DNA from: Cytobacillus firmus DS1
GTDB taxonomy: Bacteria; Bacillota; Bacilli; Bacillales; Cytobacillaceae
Assembly: GCF_000565285.1 (NCBI RefSeq)
Contig: NZ_APVL01000017.1
Coordinates: 1-64,000, forward strand
Reading direction: 5' to 3'
Length of the DNA: 64,000 nucleotides
A program made the translations under genes and the position numbers. Each line of letters opens with the position of its first letter. Positions within the stretch are counted from its first letter, which is position 1. Positions 53,800 through 63,076 of the stretch are shown one piece after another. The notes below the pieces were generated by a model. The model ran no database searches. It saw only the letters and a program-made list of their open reading frames with translations, and had not been told where the DNA came from.

Positions 53800-54093
53800 G
53801 CGCTTAATAAAAGTTTTTCCACCTTCCCCCATATTATCCAGCCAGGGCAGGCAAGACAGGCGTGCCATAATCATCATTACTATCCGCTCATGCACCTCAG
53901 AACAAATTATAACCTAAAAATAAAGTCTGTGCATTCTTCAAACCCTTATCAGTAAAGGATTTATCCATTCTTATTAAATAGGTAGAAACACGAATGTATC
54001 AGGAAAAATTTTTTTGAAAAAATGTCTCTAAAAACAGCTTTTTTGTATAAAAAAACATTGAACTACGCACACTACTCTTAGGTGGTGTTGTGC

Positions 54094-54315
54094 ATGATTA
54101 AGCATAAAATTTCAGCAGCCATTACAATCTTTGCCCTTCTGTTTGCAGGCGCCTGGATATTGGACCACCAAACCAAAAGGGAATTTTATATTCCGGCAGA
54201 CGAAGAAGATGTGGTCGAATTATTACCGGCAAATTACGAAATGGAAGCTGAAAATAAGCAAAAGCTGAAGGTATTTGAACCGAGAGAATATGTGAGGATA
54301 CAGACAGCATCATAA
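54094..54315 (+). CDS. Small single-pass membrane protein of unknown function
   Basis: A 73-residue protein with an N-terminal helix (about 6-24, ISAAITIFALLFAGAWIL) and an acidic outer part. No family is recognised. TAGGTGGTG stands seven bases before the ATG at 54094. It is convergent with the next gene through a bidirectional terminator. Confidence 0.65.
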   Translation: MIKHKISAAITIFALLFAGAWILDHQTKREFYIPADEEDVVELLPANYEMEAENKQKLKVFEPREYVRIQTAS

Positions 54316-54353
54316 GAAAGAGAGGATGTGCAGCGGCTCATCCTCTCTTTCTG
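54315..54353. terminator. Bidirectional terminator
   Basis: AGAAAGAGAGGATG pairs with CATCCTCTCTTTCT around a short loop. Confidence 0.85.
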
Positions 54354-54358
54354 CTGTA

Positions 54359-54901
54359 TTAAGATTTACTGCGGCCGCGGTTTTGGAAAATCATGATGGC
54401 CAGCGGGACAGTAAAGATAAAGGAAAGGAGGAACAGAAAGAGTAACTTGGAGAAGGGGGTAATGCTTTTTTCGATATCATCAACATAAAGTTCAAAAAAC
54501 TCCCTGATTGAATCATTGCCAAGCACATGGGATGCTGTCAGAAATTCTTTTTTGTCAAAATCATAGTAAAAGAAATCTTTTTTCTTAAATATAAATAAGT
54601 CATCTCGTTTTTGTTCCAATTCCAAAAAAACAATGCCGATATGAGAAGTATATTCTTCAATAACCTCTTCATTTTCTGATGTTTGAGGGTCATCAGTTGT
54701 AACGATCTTTGTTACTTGTCCCTGAATTCCGTATGCATCAATGACTGAAAAGGAGTCTTCACTGTAATAATGGACTGTGCTGCGAAGCTGTTCTTCCAAT
54801 ATGTCTTCGAATTCTTTTTCAGCATCAGCAGCTTTCGCGGGTATTAGAGATCCCACTGACAGTAAGACTGCAAACAAAAAACAGCAAGTTCCTTTTTTCA
54901 T
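54359..54901 (-). CDS. Exported protein with a C-terminal membrane anchor, unknown function
   Basis: A 180-residue protein with a signal peptide ending in AKAAD (about residues 1-24), an extracytoplasmic domain and a C-terminal helix (about 148-172, LLFLFLLSFIFTVPLAIMIF) followed by basic residues. I do not recognise a family. It has its own start near a small ribosome-binding site and lies between convergent and divergent neighbours. Confidence 0.65.
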   Translation of the reverse strand: MKKGTCCFLFAVLLSVGSLIPAKAADAEKEFEDILEEQLRSTVHYYSEDSFSVIDAYGIQGQVTKIVTTDDPQTSENEEVIEEYTSHIGIVFLELEQKRDDLFIFKKKDFFYYDFDKKEFLTASHVLGNDSIREFFELYVDDIEKSITPFSKLLFLFLLSFIFTVPLAIMIFQNRGRSKS

Positions 54902-55052
54902 TTCATGCCCCTTTTCTCTATTTGTCTCTTAAATTACTAGAATATGTTTATGCTGGGAAGAATGGAAATATACAGATGGGATTAGCGGTTGTAATAATTA
55001 TGAAAATCAATGATAATAGATAGCTAGAGTAAACACATATGGATGGGGAAAA

Positions 55053-55610
55053 ATGAAAAATACATATCTGACGAGTTATTTTCCGCTCTTAGCAATTATT
55101 TTGTTTAGTACTTCTCTGGCATTAAAAACCCAAATGGAATTAGTTTACTTCCTGGAAAGTACAGGAATATACCAGGGGATGCTAGAGTTCTTTTCCAAAG
55201 GCGGTGTAAAGCTGTCATTAACGGTCCTCCTCCTGGTCCTTTTTTTTATGGTGTTTGCAGCCCTGAAATTGGTTGCGGATACGATCAATGGACTGTCACT
55301 TCTGTTCTTTTCTAAAGATCTGGAAGGGGAAAGTCTGACAAAGTCAAGACAAGGTTCGGCCATTTATTTTATTGGAGGCGCTTTGTCGCTCCTGAGTTTA
55401 TTCAGTTATATCGGGATTGGCATCCTTTTTGCGGCCGCTACCTTTGTTTATGTCATTTATTTTGTTTATAAAGCCAGTTCTTCATTAACTGTAGCAGGCA
55501 TCGCTGGTGTGATTTTTTTTCAGGTTATGGTCTGGTCTTCTCTGCTGACAGGGATACTCTATCTTTCTTTGAAGATATACAGCAGCATCATGGCCAGTCT
55601 GCCGATATAG
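55053..55610 (+). CDS. yufK: YufK-like membrane protein (DUF5366)
   Basis: A 185-residue membrane protein with about five helices. It starts MKNTYLTSYFPLLAI and matches B. subtilis YufK in size, start and location near the mrp operon and pbpD. No activity is known. GGATGGGGAAAA precedes the ATG. A terminator stands between it and pbpD. Confidence 0.78.
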   Translation: MKNTYLTSYFPLLAIILFSTSLALKTQMELVYFLESTGIYQGMLEFFSKGGVKLSLTVLLLVLFFMVFAALKLVADTINGLSLLFFSKDLEGESLTKSRQGSAIYFIGGALSLLSLFSYIGIGILFAAATFVYVIYFVYKASSSLTVAGIAGVIFFQVMVWSSLLTGILYLSLKIYSSIMASLPI

Positions 55611-55643
55611 TAAAAGGAGGCCGCAGAAATGGGCCTCCTTTTA
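55611..55643. terminator. Terminator between yufK and pbpD
   Basis: AAAAGGAGGCC pairs with GGCCTCCTTTT. Confidence 0.85.
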
Positions 55644-55660
55644 AAGTAAAAGTTCTCATT

Positions 55661-57517
55661 TTAATCAGACATTATATCCTTCCAAATCAGCAGCTGGGGA
55701 GCATCCGATTCGATAGCGGCCAGATACCCGGGCTGATCCTTTCCAACCCAGACACCTGCTGTGTAATGGGCAGTCAAGCCCACGAACCAGAAATCATGAT
55801 AGCCATTAGTGGTTCCTGTTTTGCCGCCGGCATATCCAAATGGCATACGTGCTTTCCGTGCAGTGCCGGATTGAACAGTTTTGGCCAATAAATCCCTCAC
55901 TTTTCCTATCGTTTTTTCGCTCCAAACCTGCGTTTTAGAATCCTCCCAGCTATAAAGCAAATTCCCTTTCAGATCAGTGATTTTGCGGATGGCTCTTGCT
56001 GGCCGGTAATAACCATCATTTGCAAACACAGTATATGCAGCTGTAAGCTCAAGCGGTGTCATTCCGTATGTAAAACCGCCTATAGCTGCGGAAAGGGTAT
56101 GATCCTTTACTGAAATCTTTTTAAAACCAAACTTATTTAAATCACGGAAACCAGCCTCAATTCCAATGTCGTCCAGCAGTCTTACTGCAGGTGTGTTATA
56201 TGAATAAATAAACGCTTTTTCGAGTGTTGTTAAACCATGGCGGGCACCGCCATAATTCTGGGGGCAAAACCCATTTTTGCAGAAAGGGCTCGCATCCACT
56301 TGTTCATGAATGCCTGCGCCGGTGTGCTCAAAGTATGGCGCATAAACAAGCAGCGGCTTAATAGCGGAACCTGGCTGCCTGTATGCCTGAAAGGCTCTAT
56401 TAAAGTCGTATTTTTTATAATTCTTTCCGCCAGCAATCGCTGTAATTTCATTTGATTCATTATCGATCACGGCTGCTGCACCTTCCACATCCTTATAGGG
56501 AAGGCGCTTATTAAGGGAATTTGCAGCCTTTTCCTGAAGGGCAGGATTCAGGGCAGTTTCAATAATTATACCTTGCTCCATTATCTGGGATATTCTCTTA
56601 TCAAGCTTGACGCTCACTGATGCTTGTTCCTGTTCACCTGCTTTAAGAAGCTTATCCTGGTAGCCTTCTTTAACAGAGATTAATTCCCGAAGCTCCGCCT
56701 CCACATATGAAACATAATCCGGATATAAATCTATTCTATGTTTGACCTGAAGCTGAATCCGTTCGCTTTTCATCGTTTCCGCTTCCTTAGAGGAAATCAG
56801 CTGTTTTTCCTTTAGTTGATCAATCAGCCGCTCTTGTCTTTCTTTTGTATGGTCAAAGTGTTTAATTGGATCATATAAGGATGGATTGTTTGGGATGGCG
56901 GCCAAAAAGGCTTCTTGAGCCTTGGTCAGGTCTTTGGCACTTTTTTTAAAATAAAGCTGGGATGCAGCCTCAATTCCGTAAGCTCCATTATTGAAATAAA
57001 TTGCGTTAATATATAATTCCAGAATTTTTTCTTTGGATAATTTCCGCTCCAGCTCATATGCATATAGGAGTTCGCTTAGCTTGCGGTTGTAGGATTGTTC
57101 ATGACTCAGAAAAATATTACGAACCAGCTGCTGGGTGATGGTGCTGGCCCCCTGTTGGATATCATCCGACCGGATGTTGATGGCCAGGGCACGTCCAATG
57201 GCAGCAATATCGAATCCTGCATGATCATAAAAGTGCTGGTCCTCTGCAGTGATAAATATATCCTTAAGAAAAGGGGAAATGTCACCTGACGAGAGATTAA
57301 TTCTGTTTATCGGACCATACATTTCAGAGATTACGTGACCGTTGCCTGCTTTAATATAACTAGTCTGGGGCAGGGTGACTTCTTTTATTTCAAGCTTTTC
57401 ATCCAGCAGCTCATGAAAGCCCTGGAATTTTTGCGATTCAGCAGAGACAGCAACTACCAGTAAAGAAAAAATAGGAAGCAAAAGAATGATGATGATATAT
57501 CCAGACCAGGAACGCAA
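55661..57517 (-). CDS. pbpD: Class A penicillin-binding protein PbpD (PBP4-like)
   Basis: A 618-residue bifunctional wall synthase with a short N-terminal anchor (about 7-26). The GT51 domain (about 70-240) has the catalytic Glu92 in TAEDQHFYDH and GASTITQQLVRN. The transpeptidase domain has Ser384 and Lys387 in GSAIKP, SYN in YSYNTPA, and KTG in AGGKTGTTNG near residue 570. Length and location (next to yufK and the kap genes) match pbpD of B. subtilis. Confidence 0.92.
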   Translation of the reverse strand: MRSWSGYIIIILLLPIFSLLVVAVSAESQKFQGFHELLDEKLEIKEVTLPQTSYIKAGNGHVISEMYGPINRINLSSGDISPFLKDIFITAEDQHFYDHAGFDIAAIGRALAINIRSDDIQQGASTITQQLVRNIFLSHEQSYNRKLSELLYAYELERKLSKEKILELYINAIYFNNGAYGIEAASQLYFKKSAKDLTKAQEAFLAAIPNNPSLYDPIKHFDHTKERQERLIDQLKEKQLISSKEAETMKSERIQLQVKHRIDLYPDYVSYVEAELRELISVKEGYQDKLLKAGEQEQASVSVKLDKRISQIMEQGIIIETALNPALQEKAANSLNKRLPYKDVEGAAAVIDNESNEITAIAGGKNYKKYDFNRAFQAYRQPGSAIKPLLVYAPYFEHTGAGIHEQVDASPFCKNGFCPQNYGGARHGLTTLEKAFIYSYNTPAVRLLDDIGIEAGFRDLNKFGFKKISVKDHTLSAAIGGFTYGMTPLELTAAYTVFANDGYYRPARAIRKITDLKGNLLYSWEDSKTQVWSEKTIGKVRDLLAKTVQSGTARKARMPFGYAGGKTGTTNGYHDFWFVGLTAHYTAGVWVGKDQPGYLAAIESDAPQLLIWKDIMSD

Positions 57518-57712
57518 AGGAATCCGCCTCCATTATGTTAAACTTCTATCCTATTTTTCGGCTATTTTTCTAGGGAGTTAAGCTTTTCTAGAAAGAAGAC
57601 AGACCATGCTGAAAAATTCCGGCATAAAAGTAATTTGATCAGAAAATTGAAATATTTCATGCTATAATATAAGAAATTAAGTCCGTTAAATTTAAGGGAA
57701 GCAGGTGAAAAC

Positions 57713-58333
57713 ATGGGGGAGGAACATCAATACCTATTTATTGATTTTGAGTTTACGATGCCTGATAAAGGCGGCGCTTTCAGAGGTTTTTTTCCGGAGA
57801 TTATCGAAGCTGGCATTGTATCAGTTATCAGCAATCAGGTTTGTGAAGAGTTCTCTTCATATGTAACTCCTGTCCGGTTTCCGATATTGTCCGAACGGTG
57901 CAAATCCTTTCTGCATATATCACAGGAACAAGTAGATCAGGGAATGGATTTTCTTGAATTGGTCAAGAAAATGAAGGATATGAACAGAAATCGTTCTTGC
58001 ACAATCGTTACGTGGGGAAATATGGATATGAAGGTGCTTAGAAATAATTGCATCCAGGCTGGAGTGGATTTTCCATTCAGAGGCAGGGAAGTGGACCTTT
58101 CGATGGAATATAAGCGATTCTTTGGGGATCAAAATCAGACAGGATTATGGAAAGCAGTTCAGGAATACGGCAAGGAAGGAACAGGAAAACATCACCGAGC
58201 TCTGGATGATGCCTTGACGACTTACAATATTTTCAGATTGGTAGAAAAGGATAAAAAGTATCTGCAAAAGCCGGAGCCTACGACAATTGGCGACCGGGTG
58301 GACTTCTCGAAGCTGTTTAATAAATTTGCCTGA
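57713..58333 (+). CDS. kapD: 3'-5' exonuclease family protein KapD
   Basis: A 206-residue DEDDh-type exonuclease. IDFEFTMPD gives the first Asp and Glu, a middle Asp is in WGNMDMKVLR, and HHRALDDALTTY the last His and Asp. KapD inhibits the KinA path to sporulation in B. subtilis. It is convergent with kapB. Confidence 0.92.
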   Translation: MGEEHQYLFIDFEFTMPDKGGAFRGFFPEIIEAGIVSVISNQVCEEFSSYVTPVRFPILSERCKSFLHISQEQVDQGMDFLELVKKMKDMNRNRSCTIVTWGNMDMKVLRNNCIQAGVDFPFRGREVDLSMEYKRFFGDQNQTGLWKAVQEYGKEGTGKHHRALDDALTTYNIFRLVEKDKKYLQKPEPTTIGDRVDFSKLFNKFA

Positions 58334-58373
58334 CAAGCCAAATCCATTAAAACGATTTGGCTTGTTTTCATTT
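58332..58373. terminator. Bidirectional terminator between kapD and kapB
   Basis: GACAAGCCAAATC pairs with GATTTGGCTTGTT. Confidence 0.85.
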
Positions 58374-58753
58374 TACTTAAAGTAATCTTTCTCCAATGAG
58401 TCGAGATTTCTTATGCTTTGCTCAGCCCAGGGAGAAGAATCTCCTTCCAGCTCCGTTCTCATTCTATCCAGTGCTATTTGCAGGGAATCCTTATAATCCG
58501 GGATTTCTTCTGCGAAAGGCTTTACCATTTGCTTAGGCACATTGGTCTGCTCTCTGTACGCAAGCGCGCGGCGTTCATGAAAAAGCATCACGTCCGCTTC
58601 TTTAGGATTATGTAAATCGCCCTGCATGGGATGCTTTAGGACCCCCAGCACTCTGACCAGATAAGCTTGAGGCCGGATGTCTGTCACTTCTCCTATATAC
58701 TTGCCTGTTTTATAGATGGCTGTTACTTTGTCGCCGATCTTAACTTCTGCCAA
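58373..58753 (-). CDS. kapB: Kinase-associated protein KapB
   Basis: A 126-residue soluble protein. The first 60 residues are an SH3-like beta barrel (VGDKVTAIYKTGKYIGEV-like), the rest helical. KapB is needed for the KinB path to sporulation in B. subtilis, though it has no lipobox here. No kinB follows in this window; kapB is alone. Confidence 0.88.
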   Translation of the reverse strand: MAEVKIGDKVTAIYKTGKYIGEVTDIRPQAYLVRVLGVLKHPMQGDLHNPKEADVMLFHERRALAYREQTNVPKQMVKPFAEEIPDYKDSLQIALDRMRTELEGDSSPWAEQSIRNLDSLEKDYFK

Positions 58754-58876
58754 CCTAACCTCTCCTTTTTCATTTTCTTTAGCCCTATTATGAAGCCTGA
58801 AAAAACAAAGTGCAAATTTTCAATAAATCAGGTAAGCTAAAAAAATGATTAGTTTTTTTATAGGAGGCTGAAAACA

Positions 58877-59608
58877 ATGAAATGGCGTATGTTAACTCCC
58901 ATTCTAATTCTGATGTTTATCCTGTCAGCATGCGGGACAAGCACTGAAAAAGAAGCGGACAATGCAAATGGCTCTGAAACTGAAGAAAAACAGGCAAATA
59001 ACCAGGCAAGTGAAACTCCGGACAATTTTCCGCAGCTGACTGAAGAAGTGCAGGGAAATGAAAGACTGGTGGAAATGAAGACATCAAAAGGAAACATTAA
59101 AATTAAACTTTTCCCGGACCAGGCCCCGAAAGCTGTTGAAAATTTCATTAAGCACAGTGAAGATGGCTACTACGACGGCTTGATTTTTCACCGTGTCATT
59201 CAGGACTTTATGATCCAGGGCGGCGATCCTGAGGGAACCGGCAGGGGAGGAGAAAGCATTTACGGTGAAGCATTTGAGGATGAATTCTCCAATGAGCTCT
59301 ATAATATCCGCGGAGCTTTATCAATGGCGAATTCCGGTCCCAACACAAACGGAAGCCAATTCTTTATTGTTCAGAACAAGTCACTTGATCCAAGCCTGAA
59401 AGCAGAAATGGAAAAGGCCGGCTATCCGGAGGAAATCATTAAAGCCTATGAAAAAGGCGGTACACCTTGGCTTGACAATAAGCATACCGTTTTTGGACAG
59501 GTTGTTGAGGGAATGGATGTAGTCGACAGCATCGCAGCAGTTGAAACAGTCGAACAGGACAAGCCTGCGGAAGATGTGGTTATTGAAAAGATCGAGGTAT
59601 TGAAATAA
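58877..59608 (+). CDS. Lipoprotein peptidyl-prolyl isomerase (cyclophilin)
   Basis: A 243-residue lipoprotein. Signal sequence with lipobox LSAC (about residue 20), an acidic linker (25-60), then a cyclophilin domain (62-243). Active-site region [15 protein letters not shown] and NTNGSQFFI hold the key Arg and Gln/Phe. It would assist folding of exported proteins outside the membrane. B. subtilis PpiB is cytosolic, so this is a distinct form. Confidence 0.92.
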   Translation: MKWRMLTPILILMFILSACGTSTEKEADNANGSETEEKQANNQASETPDNFPQLTEEVQGNERLVEMKTSKGNIKIKLFPDQAPKAVENFIKHSEDGYYDGLIFHRVIQDFMIQGGDPEGTGRGGESIYGEAFEDEFSNELYNIRGALSMANSGPNTNGSQFFIVQNKSLDPSLKAEMEKAGYPEEIIKAYEKGGTPWLDNKHTVFGQVVEGMDVVDSIAAVETVEQDKPAEDVVIEKIEVLK

Positions 59609-59683
59609 GTTCATTGGACTGTGCAGCCATTGCTGATATAATAATTTAATGGACACTGCTTTTAGCAGAAAGGATGGATTAAA

Positions 59684-59893
59684 ATGCTGCAATGGTATGT
59701 ACTGTCACTGTTTTTGTATTTTCCTGAAGATAAATCAGAATACGGCCCGGCAGCTTTAACGTTTGCCATCTTCTTAATTGGGGCCATTCTTACCATGAGG
59801 TTAATTATCCGTGTATCAAGGCGCGAAGCAGCCAAAGCGAAAGAGCTTGAAGAGCGCATTGACAGGCAAAATAGACAAGAGGGGAACAGCTGA
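59684..59893 (+). CDS. Small single-pass membrane protein with charged tail
   Basis: A 69-residue protein. A helix (about 22-41) is followed by a highly charged coiled tail with RREAAKAKELEERIDRQN. No family is recognised. GGATGGATTAAA precedes the ATG. A terminator follows at 59884-59914. Confidence 0.65.
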   Translation: MLQWYVLSLFLYFPEDKSEYGPAALTFAIFLIGAILTMRLIIRVSRREAAKAKELEERIDRQNRQEGNS

Positions 59894-59914
59894 GCGGCTG
59901 TTCTTCTTTTTTTG
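59884..59914 (+). terminator. Terminator of the small membrane gene
   Basis: GAACAGC pairs with GGCTGTTC and is followed by TTCTTTTTTT. Confidence 0.75.
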
Positions 59915-60034
59915 TGTAAGATCTAGCCCAGCTTTCAGGAGTCGGAGGTGAGTATGGCACTTGCGCTGCTCTTGTTTATTAATAAAGTGATTGGGCAACA
60001 CTAAAGGCAAATTGTCTTGATGGAGGATTCAATC

Positions 60035-60598
60035 ATGAGAAAAGCTTTGATGCTGGGTTTTGTTCTTCTTCTGTCCGGCTGCGGGGAAGAGAACATTACA
60101 AATACAGAAGTCGAAATGTTTAATGCTGCAGGCGATTCATTAGGCACCATTAAGGTGCAGGAACAGGCGAGCGGAGTGAAATTGACCGGAGATCTGAGCG
60201 GGCTGCCGCCGGGGGAGCTTGCCATCCATATCCATGAAGAAGCAAAATGCGAACCCCCTGATTTCAAATCCGCCGGGAATCATTTCAATCCTGATAATAA
60301 GGAGCATGGTCTGCTACATCCAAAAGGATCCCATGCGGGTGATCTTCCCAACCTGATTGTAGAGGATGACGGCAAAGTGAAGATTGATTTTATGGCGCCT
60401 CAGGTCACGTTAAAAGAAGATAAAACTTCACTGCTGACAAAGGAAGGGACCTCCATTGTCATCCATGACGGGCCGGATGATGGCATGACCCAGCCGGCAG
60501 GAGATTCCGGAGAACGCATTGCCTGCGGCCGAATTTCAAAAGATAAAAAAGAAGAAGGGCAGAAAAAAGCACAGGATGATCAGTCAACAGAAGAATAA
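60035..60598 (+). CDS. Cu/Zn superoxide dismutase-like lipoprotein
   Basis: A 187-residue lipoprotein. Lipobox LLSGC with Cys16. The SOD domain holds all metal ligands by alignment of motifs: His65 and His67 (HIHEEAKC), bridging His83 (GNHFNP), zinc His91, His100 and Asp103 (HAGDL), and copper His144 (VIHDGP). The disulfide pair is Cys72 and Cys164 and the active-site Arg is Arg161. It would remove superoxide outside the membrane. The B. subtilis paralogue YojM lacks two copper ligands; this protein does not. A Glu/Lys-rich tail ends the protein. Confidence 0.9.
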   Translation: MRKALMLGFVLLLSGCGEENITNTEVEMFNAAGDSLGTIKVQEQASGVKLTGDLSGLPPGELAIHIHEEAKCEPPDFKSAGNHFNPDNKEHGLLHPKGSHAGDLPNLIVEDDGKVKIDFMAPQVTLKEDKTSLLTKEGTSIVIHDGPDDGMTQPAGDSGERIACGRISKDKKEEGQKKAQDDQSTEE

Positions 60599-60604
60599 AT
60601 AAGT

Positions 60605-60632
60605 GAAGGCTTTCCGGGAAGGGAAAGCCTTT
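60605..60632 (+). terminator. Terminator of the SOD gene
   Basis: AAGGCTTTCC pairs with GGAAAGCCTTT. Confidence 0.8.
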
Positions 60633-60697
60633 ATCACTGGGAATTTTTCCGGACGATCCGTATAATGGAGTTAATCTTATAAATGGAGGTTAGTTAA

Positions 60698-61072
60698 ATG
60701 GGTATTTTCGATGGCTTTATCGGCAATGCCTCCGAAGCGGACATTAAGGAGGTGCAGGACGAATTTTCAGCCGTCCTTGCTCCAAGTGAACAGGTTGAAA
60801 AAGCCTACAGGCTGGTCCGTGATTTATTCATTTTTACAAACAAGCGCCTGATTCTGGTGGATAAGCAGGGAATCACAGGGAAAAAAATCGAGTATCACAG
60901 CATTCCTTATAAAAACATTACCCATTTTAGCATTGAAACCGCAGGCAGCTTCGATCTGGAGGCCGAATTAAAAATTTGGATCTCAGGATCAGACGAACCA
61001 ATTGAAAAACATTTTAATAAAAACTTGAACATCTACGAAGTGCAGAGCGTGCTTGCTGAATATGTACTGTAA
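60698..61072 (+). CDS. Bacterial PH-domain protein (DUF1696-like)
   Basis: A 124-residue soluble protein made almost wholly of one bPH domain (MGIFDGFIGNAS start; DLFIFTNKRLILVDKQG and EYHSIPYKNITHFSIE segments). Such proteins occur widely in Bacillus; no activity is known. GGAGGTTAGTTAA precedes the ATG. A terminator lies at 61071-61104. Confidence 0.85.
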   Translation: MGIFDGFIGNASEADIKEVQDEFSAVLAPSEQVEKAYRLVRDLFIFTNKRLILVDKQGITGKKIEYHSIPYKNITHFSIETAGSFDLEAELKIWISGSDEPIEKHFNKNLNIYEVQSVLAEYVL

Positions 61073-61104
61073 ATCCCCTTGCTTGAAGCGCGAGGGGATT
61101 TTAC
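61071..61104 (+). terminator. Terminator of the PH-domain gene
   Basis: AAATCCCCTTGCTT pairs imperfectly with AAGCGCGAGGGGATTT followed by T. Confidence 0.78.
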
Positions 61105-61181
61105 TTGTGATATCTGATTAAATATCCTTTTCACTGGTCATTACATTCCCAATGGACCACCGCAATCCCCGCAAAACACAT

Positions 61182-61449
61182 AAGAAAAGCGCAAGCGCCT
61201 TGCCCACCCCCGACAAGCACAATACGAGCCTCCCGGAAAGGCGTTCTTTGCCTTTTTGGGAGGATTGTCCGAAATGTGTAGGCGACTGCCCTTTCAAGGA
61301 ACGCAGACTAAGAGCGCCACGTCCTGTGGCAACGGCTTATGACCCCGAGTCCCTAAGAGCCGCAACTAGACAAGCTTGTGACCTCGAGGGGGTAGGCTGC
61401 TTGCGCTAGACAGTTATCGACGTTCAAAATTTTATACTTTCTTATCTTT
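61182..61449 (-). repeat. Family B repeat, copy B8, inverted partner of B1
   Basis: On the minus strand it starts in AAAGATAAGAAAGTATAAAA and continues through CCCCTCGAGGTCACAAGCTT to GGCGCTTGCGCTTTTC. The first 75 or so bases match B1 with about two differences, including the AT-rich flank that other copies lack. Confidence 0.85.
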
Positions 61450-61452
61450 CAA

Positions 61453-61483
61453 AAAAAGCACGGCCTCCCAGCCGTGCCTCCGC
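61453..61483 (-). terminator. Terminator of patB
   Basis: On the minus strand GGCACGGCTGG pairs with CCGTGC around a short loop, followed by seven T. Confidence 0.78.
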
Positions 61484-61488
61484 ACACA

Positions 61489-62658
61489 TCACTCAAAAGC
61501 CCGCTTCAGCCTCTCCAGCCCCTCCGCCAATACTTCATGCGGGCAGGCAATGTTCATTCGGACGAAGCCTTCACCGCCCGGACCGTATTTTGGGCCTGGT
61601 TCCAGGGCGAGTTTCCCTTTTTCCAGAAGACTTTGGCGCAGTTCGGCATCACTTAATCCCAATCCGCGGCAATCCATCCATAGCAGATATGAGCCATCCG
61701 GCTCCATCAGGCGAATACCGGGAAGGTGTTCACCAATAAATTCAGCTGCAGTCCGTTTATTTTCAGCGAGATAATCCATCAGACCATCCAGCCATTCTTC
61801 GCCATGTCGGTAAGCTGCTTCCATGCCGATGATTCCAAAGGCCGACAGCGTAAAGAATCCTTGCTTGTGCTGTTCTGCCTGGAAAGCCTTTCGCAGCTTC
61901 TTATTGCTAATAATGGCAGCTGAAGCTTGAATCCCTGCGAGGTTCCAGGTTTTTGTCGGAGCTATGCAGGTGACTGTAATGTCTGCAAATCGTGGATCCA
62001 TTGAAGCAATAGGATAATGCTTGTGGCCTTTATAAATTAAGTCAGAATGGATCTCATCGGAAAGAATAAGGCAATCATATTTAACACAGAGATCTCCTAT
62101 TTTGCTAAGTTCCTCTTCTGTCCACATGCGGCCTCCCGGATTGTGCGGATTACAGAGAAGGAATAGTTTTACTCCCTCTTTCAATTTATCTTCAAAATCG
62201 GCAAAATCAATTTCGTACCGGCCATTCTCGAGCTTCAGCTGAGAATTAACGACTTTGCGGCCATTCTGTTTAATCATTTCAAAGAAAGGAGTGTATACGG
62301 GAGACTGGAGCATTACTTTATCCTCTTTTTCCGTAAAAGCCTGGATGGCAGTTGCGATGGAGGGAACTACTCCGGTGCTGTATAAAATCCACTCATTATT
62401 GATTTTCCAGCCATGCCGCCTGTATAGCCACTGTCCAATAGAGTCTGCGGTTGAATCAGGAGCAAACGTGTATCCGTAGACTCCATGAGCTATTCTGCCT
62501 TCTATTGCTTTCTTCACTTCCTCGGGTGGCTGAAAATCCATATCTGCTACCCACATCGGCAATACATCGGATCTGCCGAAAACCTCCCTGGTCCGATCCC
62601 ACTTAACAGAAGCTGTATTTTCCCTGCTTATTTTTTGATGGAAATTAAAACGATCCAA
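61489..62658 (-). CDS. patB: C-S lyase PatB (cystathionine beta-lyase, MalY-like)
   Basis: A PLP enzyme of about 389 residues in aminotransferase fold type I. PLP lysine in APTKTWNLAG; NPHNPGG and DEIHSDLI are cofactor-contact motifs; RMNIACP near the end holds the substrate Arg. PatB releases sulfide or thiols from cystathionine and related cysteine derivatives. TTG at 62658 is placed eight bases after AAGGCGG; GTG at 62667 is the alternative. It belongs to the kap/yug neighbourhood of B. subtilis. Confidence 0.9.
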   Translation of the reverse strand: MDRFNFHQKISRENTASVKWDRTREVFGRSDVLPMWVADMDFQPPEEVKKAIEGRIAHGVYGYTFAPDSTADSIGQWLYRRHGWKINNEWILYSTGVVPSIATAIQAFTEKEDKVMLQSPVYTPFFEMIKQNGRKVVNSQLKLENGRYEIDFADFEDKLKEGVKLFLLCNPHNPGGRMWTEEELSKIGDLCVKYDCLILSDEIHSDLIYKGHKHYPIASMDPRFADITVTCIAPTKTWNLAGIQASAAIISNKKLRKAFQAEQHKQGFFTLSAFGIIGMEAAYRHGEEWLDGLMDYLAENKRTAAEFIGEHLPGIRLMEPDGSYLLWMDCRGLGLSDAELRQSLLEKGKLALEPGPKYGPGGEGFVRMNIACPHEVLAEGLERLKRAFE

Positions 62659-62772
62659 CCCTGTCACCGCCTTTAGAATTCTTTTATGTACCCTGACTCT
62701 ATGATATGATATTGATGCTAAAAATTAAAATATTGCGGCTTCATTCAGCCGAATAATAATCAGGTGATATAA

Positions 62773-63033
62773 ATGGAAATGCAGCAAACGAATCTTTTAC
62801 TTGTTTATACACTGGATCAGTGGGATCCGTTTGGAGTGGGCCCGGGCAATTATGACACTGAAATTGCAGATTCAATCCAGGCCGTCCATGATTTGGATGA
62901 TCAGGTGGAATTAGCGAGGAGGATTCAATCCATATATGAATTTTCTTTTGAGGAAATCATTCCTTTGGAAAATTGCAAAGAAGTCTCCGGGCGTCTTCTT
63001 GAAATCAAGAATAATGGCTCCTGCGCTATGTAA
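62773..63033 (+). CDS. yugE: DUF1871 family protein (YugE-like)
   Basis: An 86-residue acidic helical protein. The WDPFGVGPGNYDTEIADSI and IYEFSFEEIIP segments are the DUF1871 pattern; a structure from Geobacillus shows a helical bundle of unknown role. The ATG follows CAGGTGATATAA. yugE and yugF are neighbours in B. subtilis as well. Its terminator at 63038-63076 runs into repeat A4. Confidence 0.85.
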   Translation: MEMQQTNLLLVYTLDQWDPFGVGPGNYDTEIADSIQAVHDLDDQVELARRIQSIYEFSFEEIIPLENCKEVSGRLLEIKNNGSCAM

Positions 63034-63037
63034 AGTG

Positions 63038-63076
63038 AAAAAAGGCAGCTCTCCGTCCCGGGGGCTGCTATTTTTA
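63038..63076 (+). terminator. Terminator of yugE
   Basis: AAAAGGCAGC pairs with GCTGCT around GTCCCGGG and is followed by ATTTTTAT, whose last bases are the left boundary of repeat A4. Confidence 0.75.
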
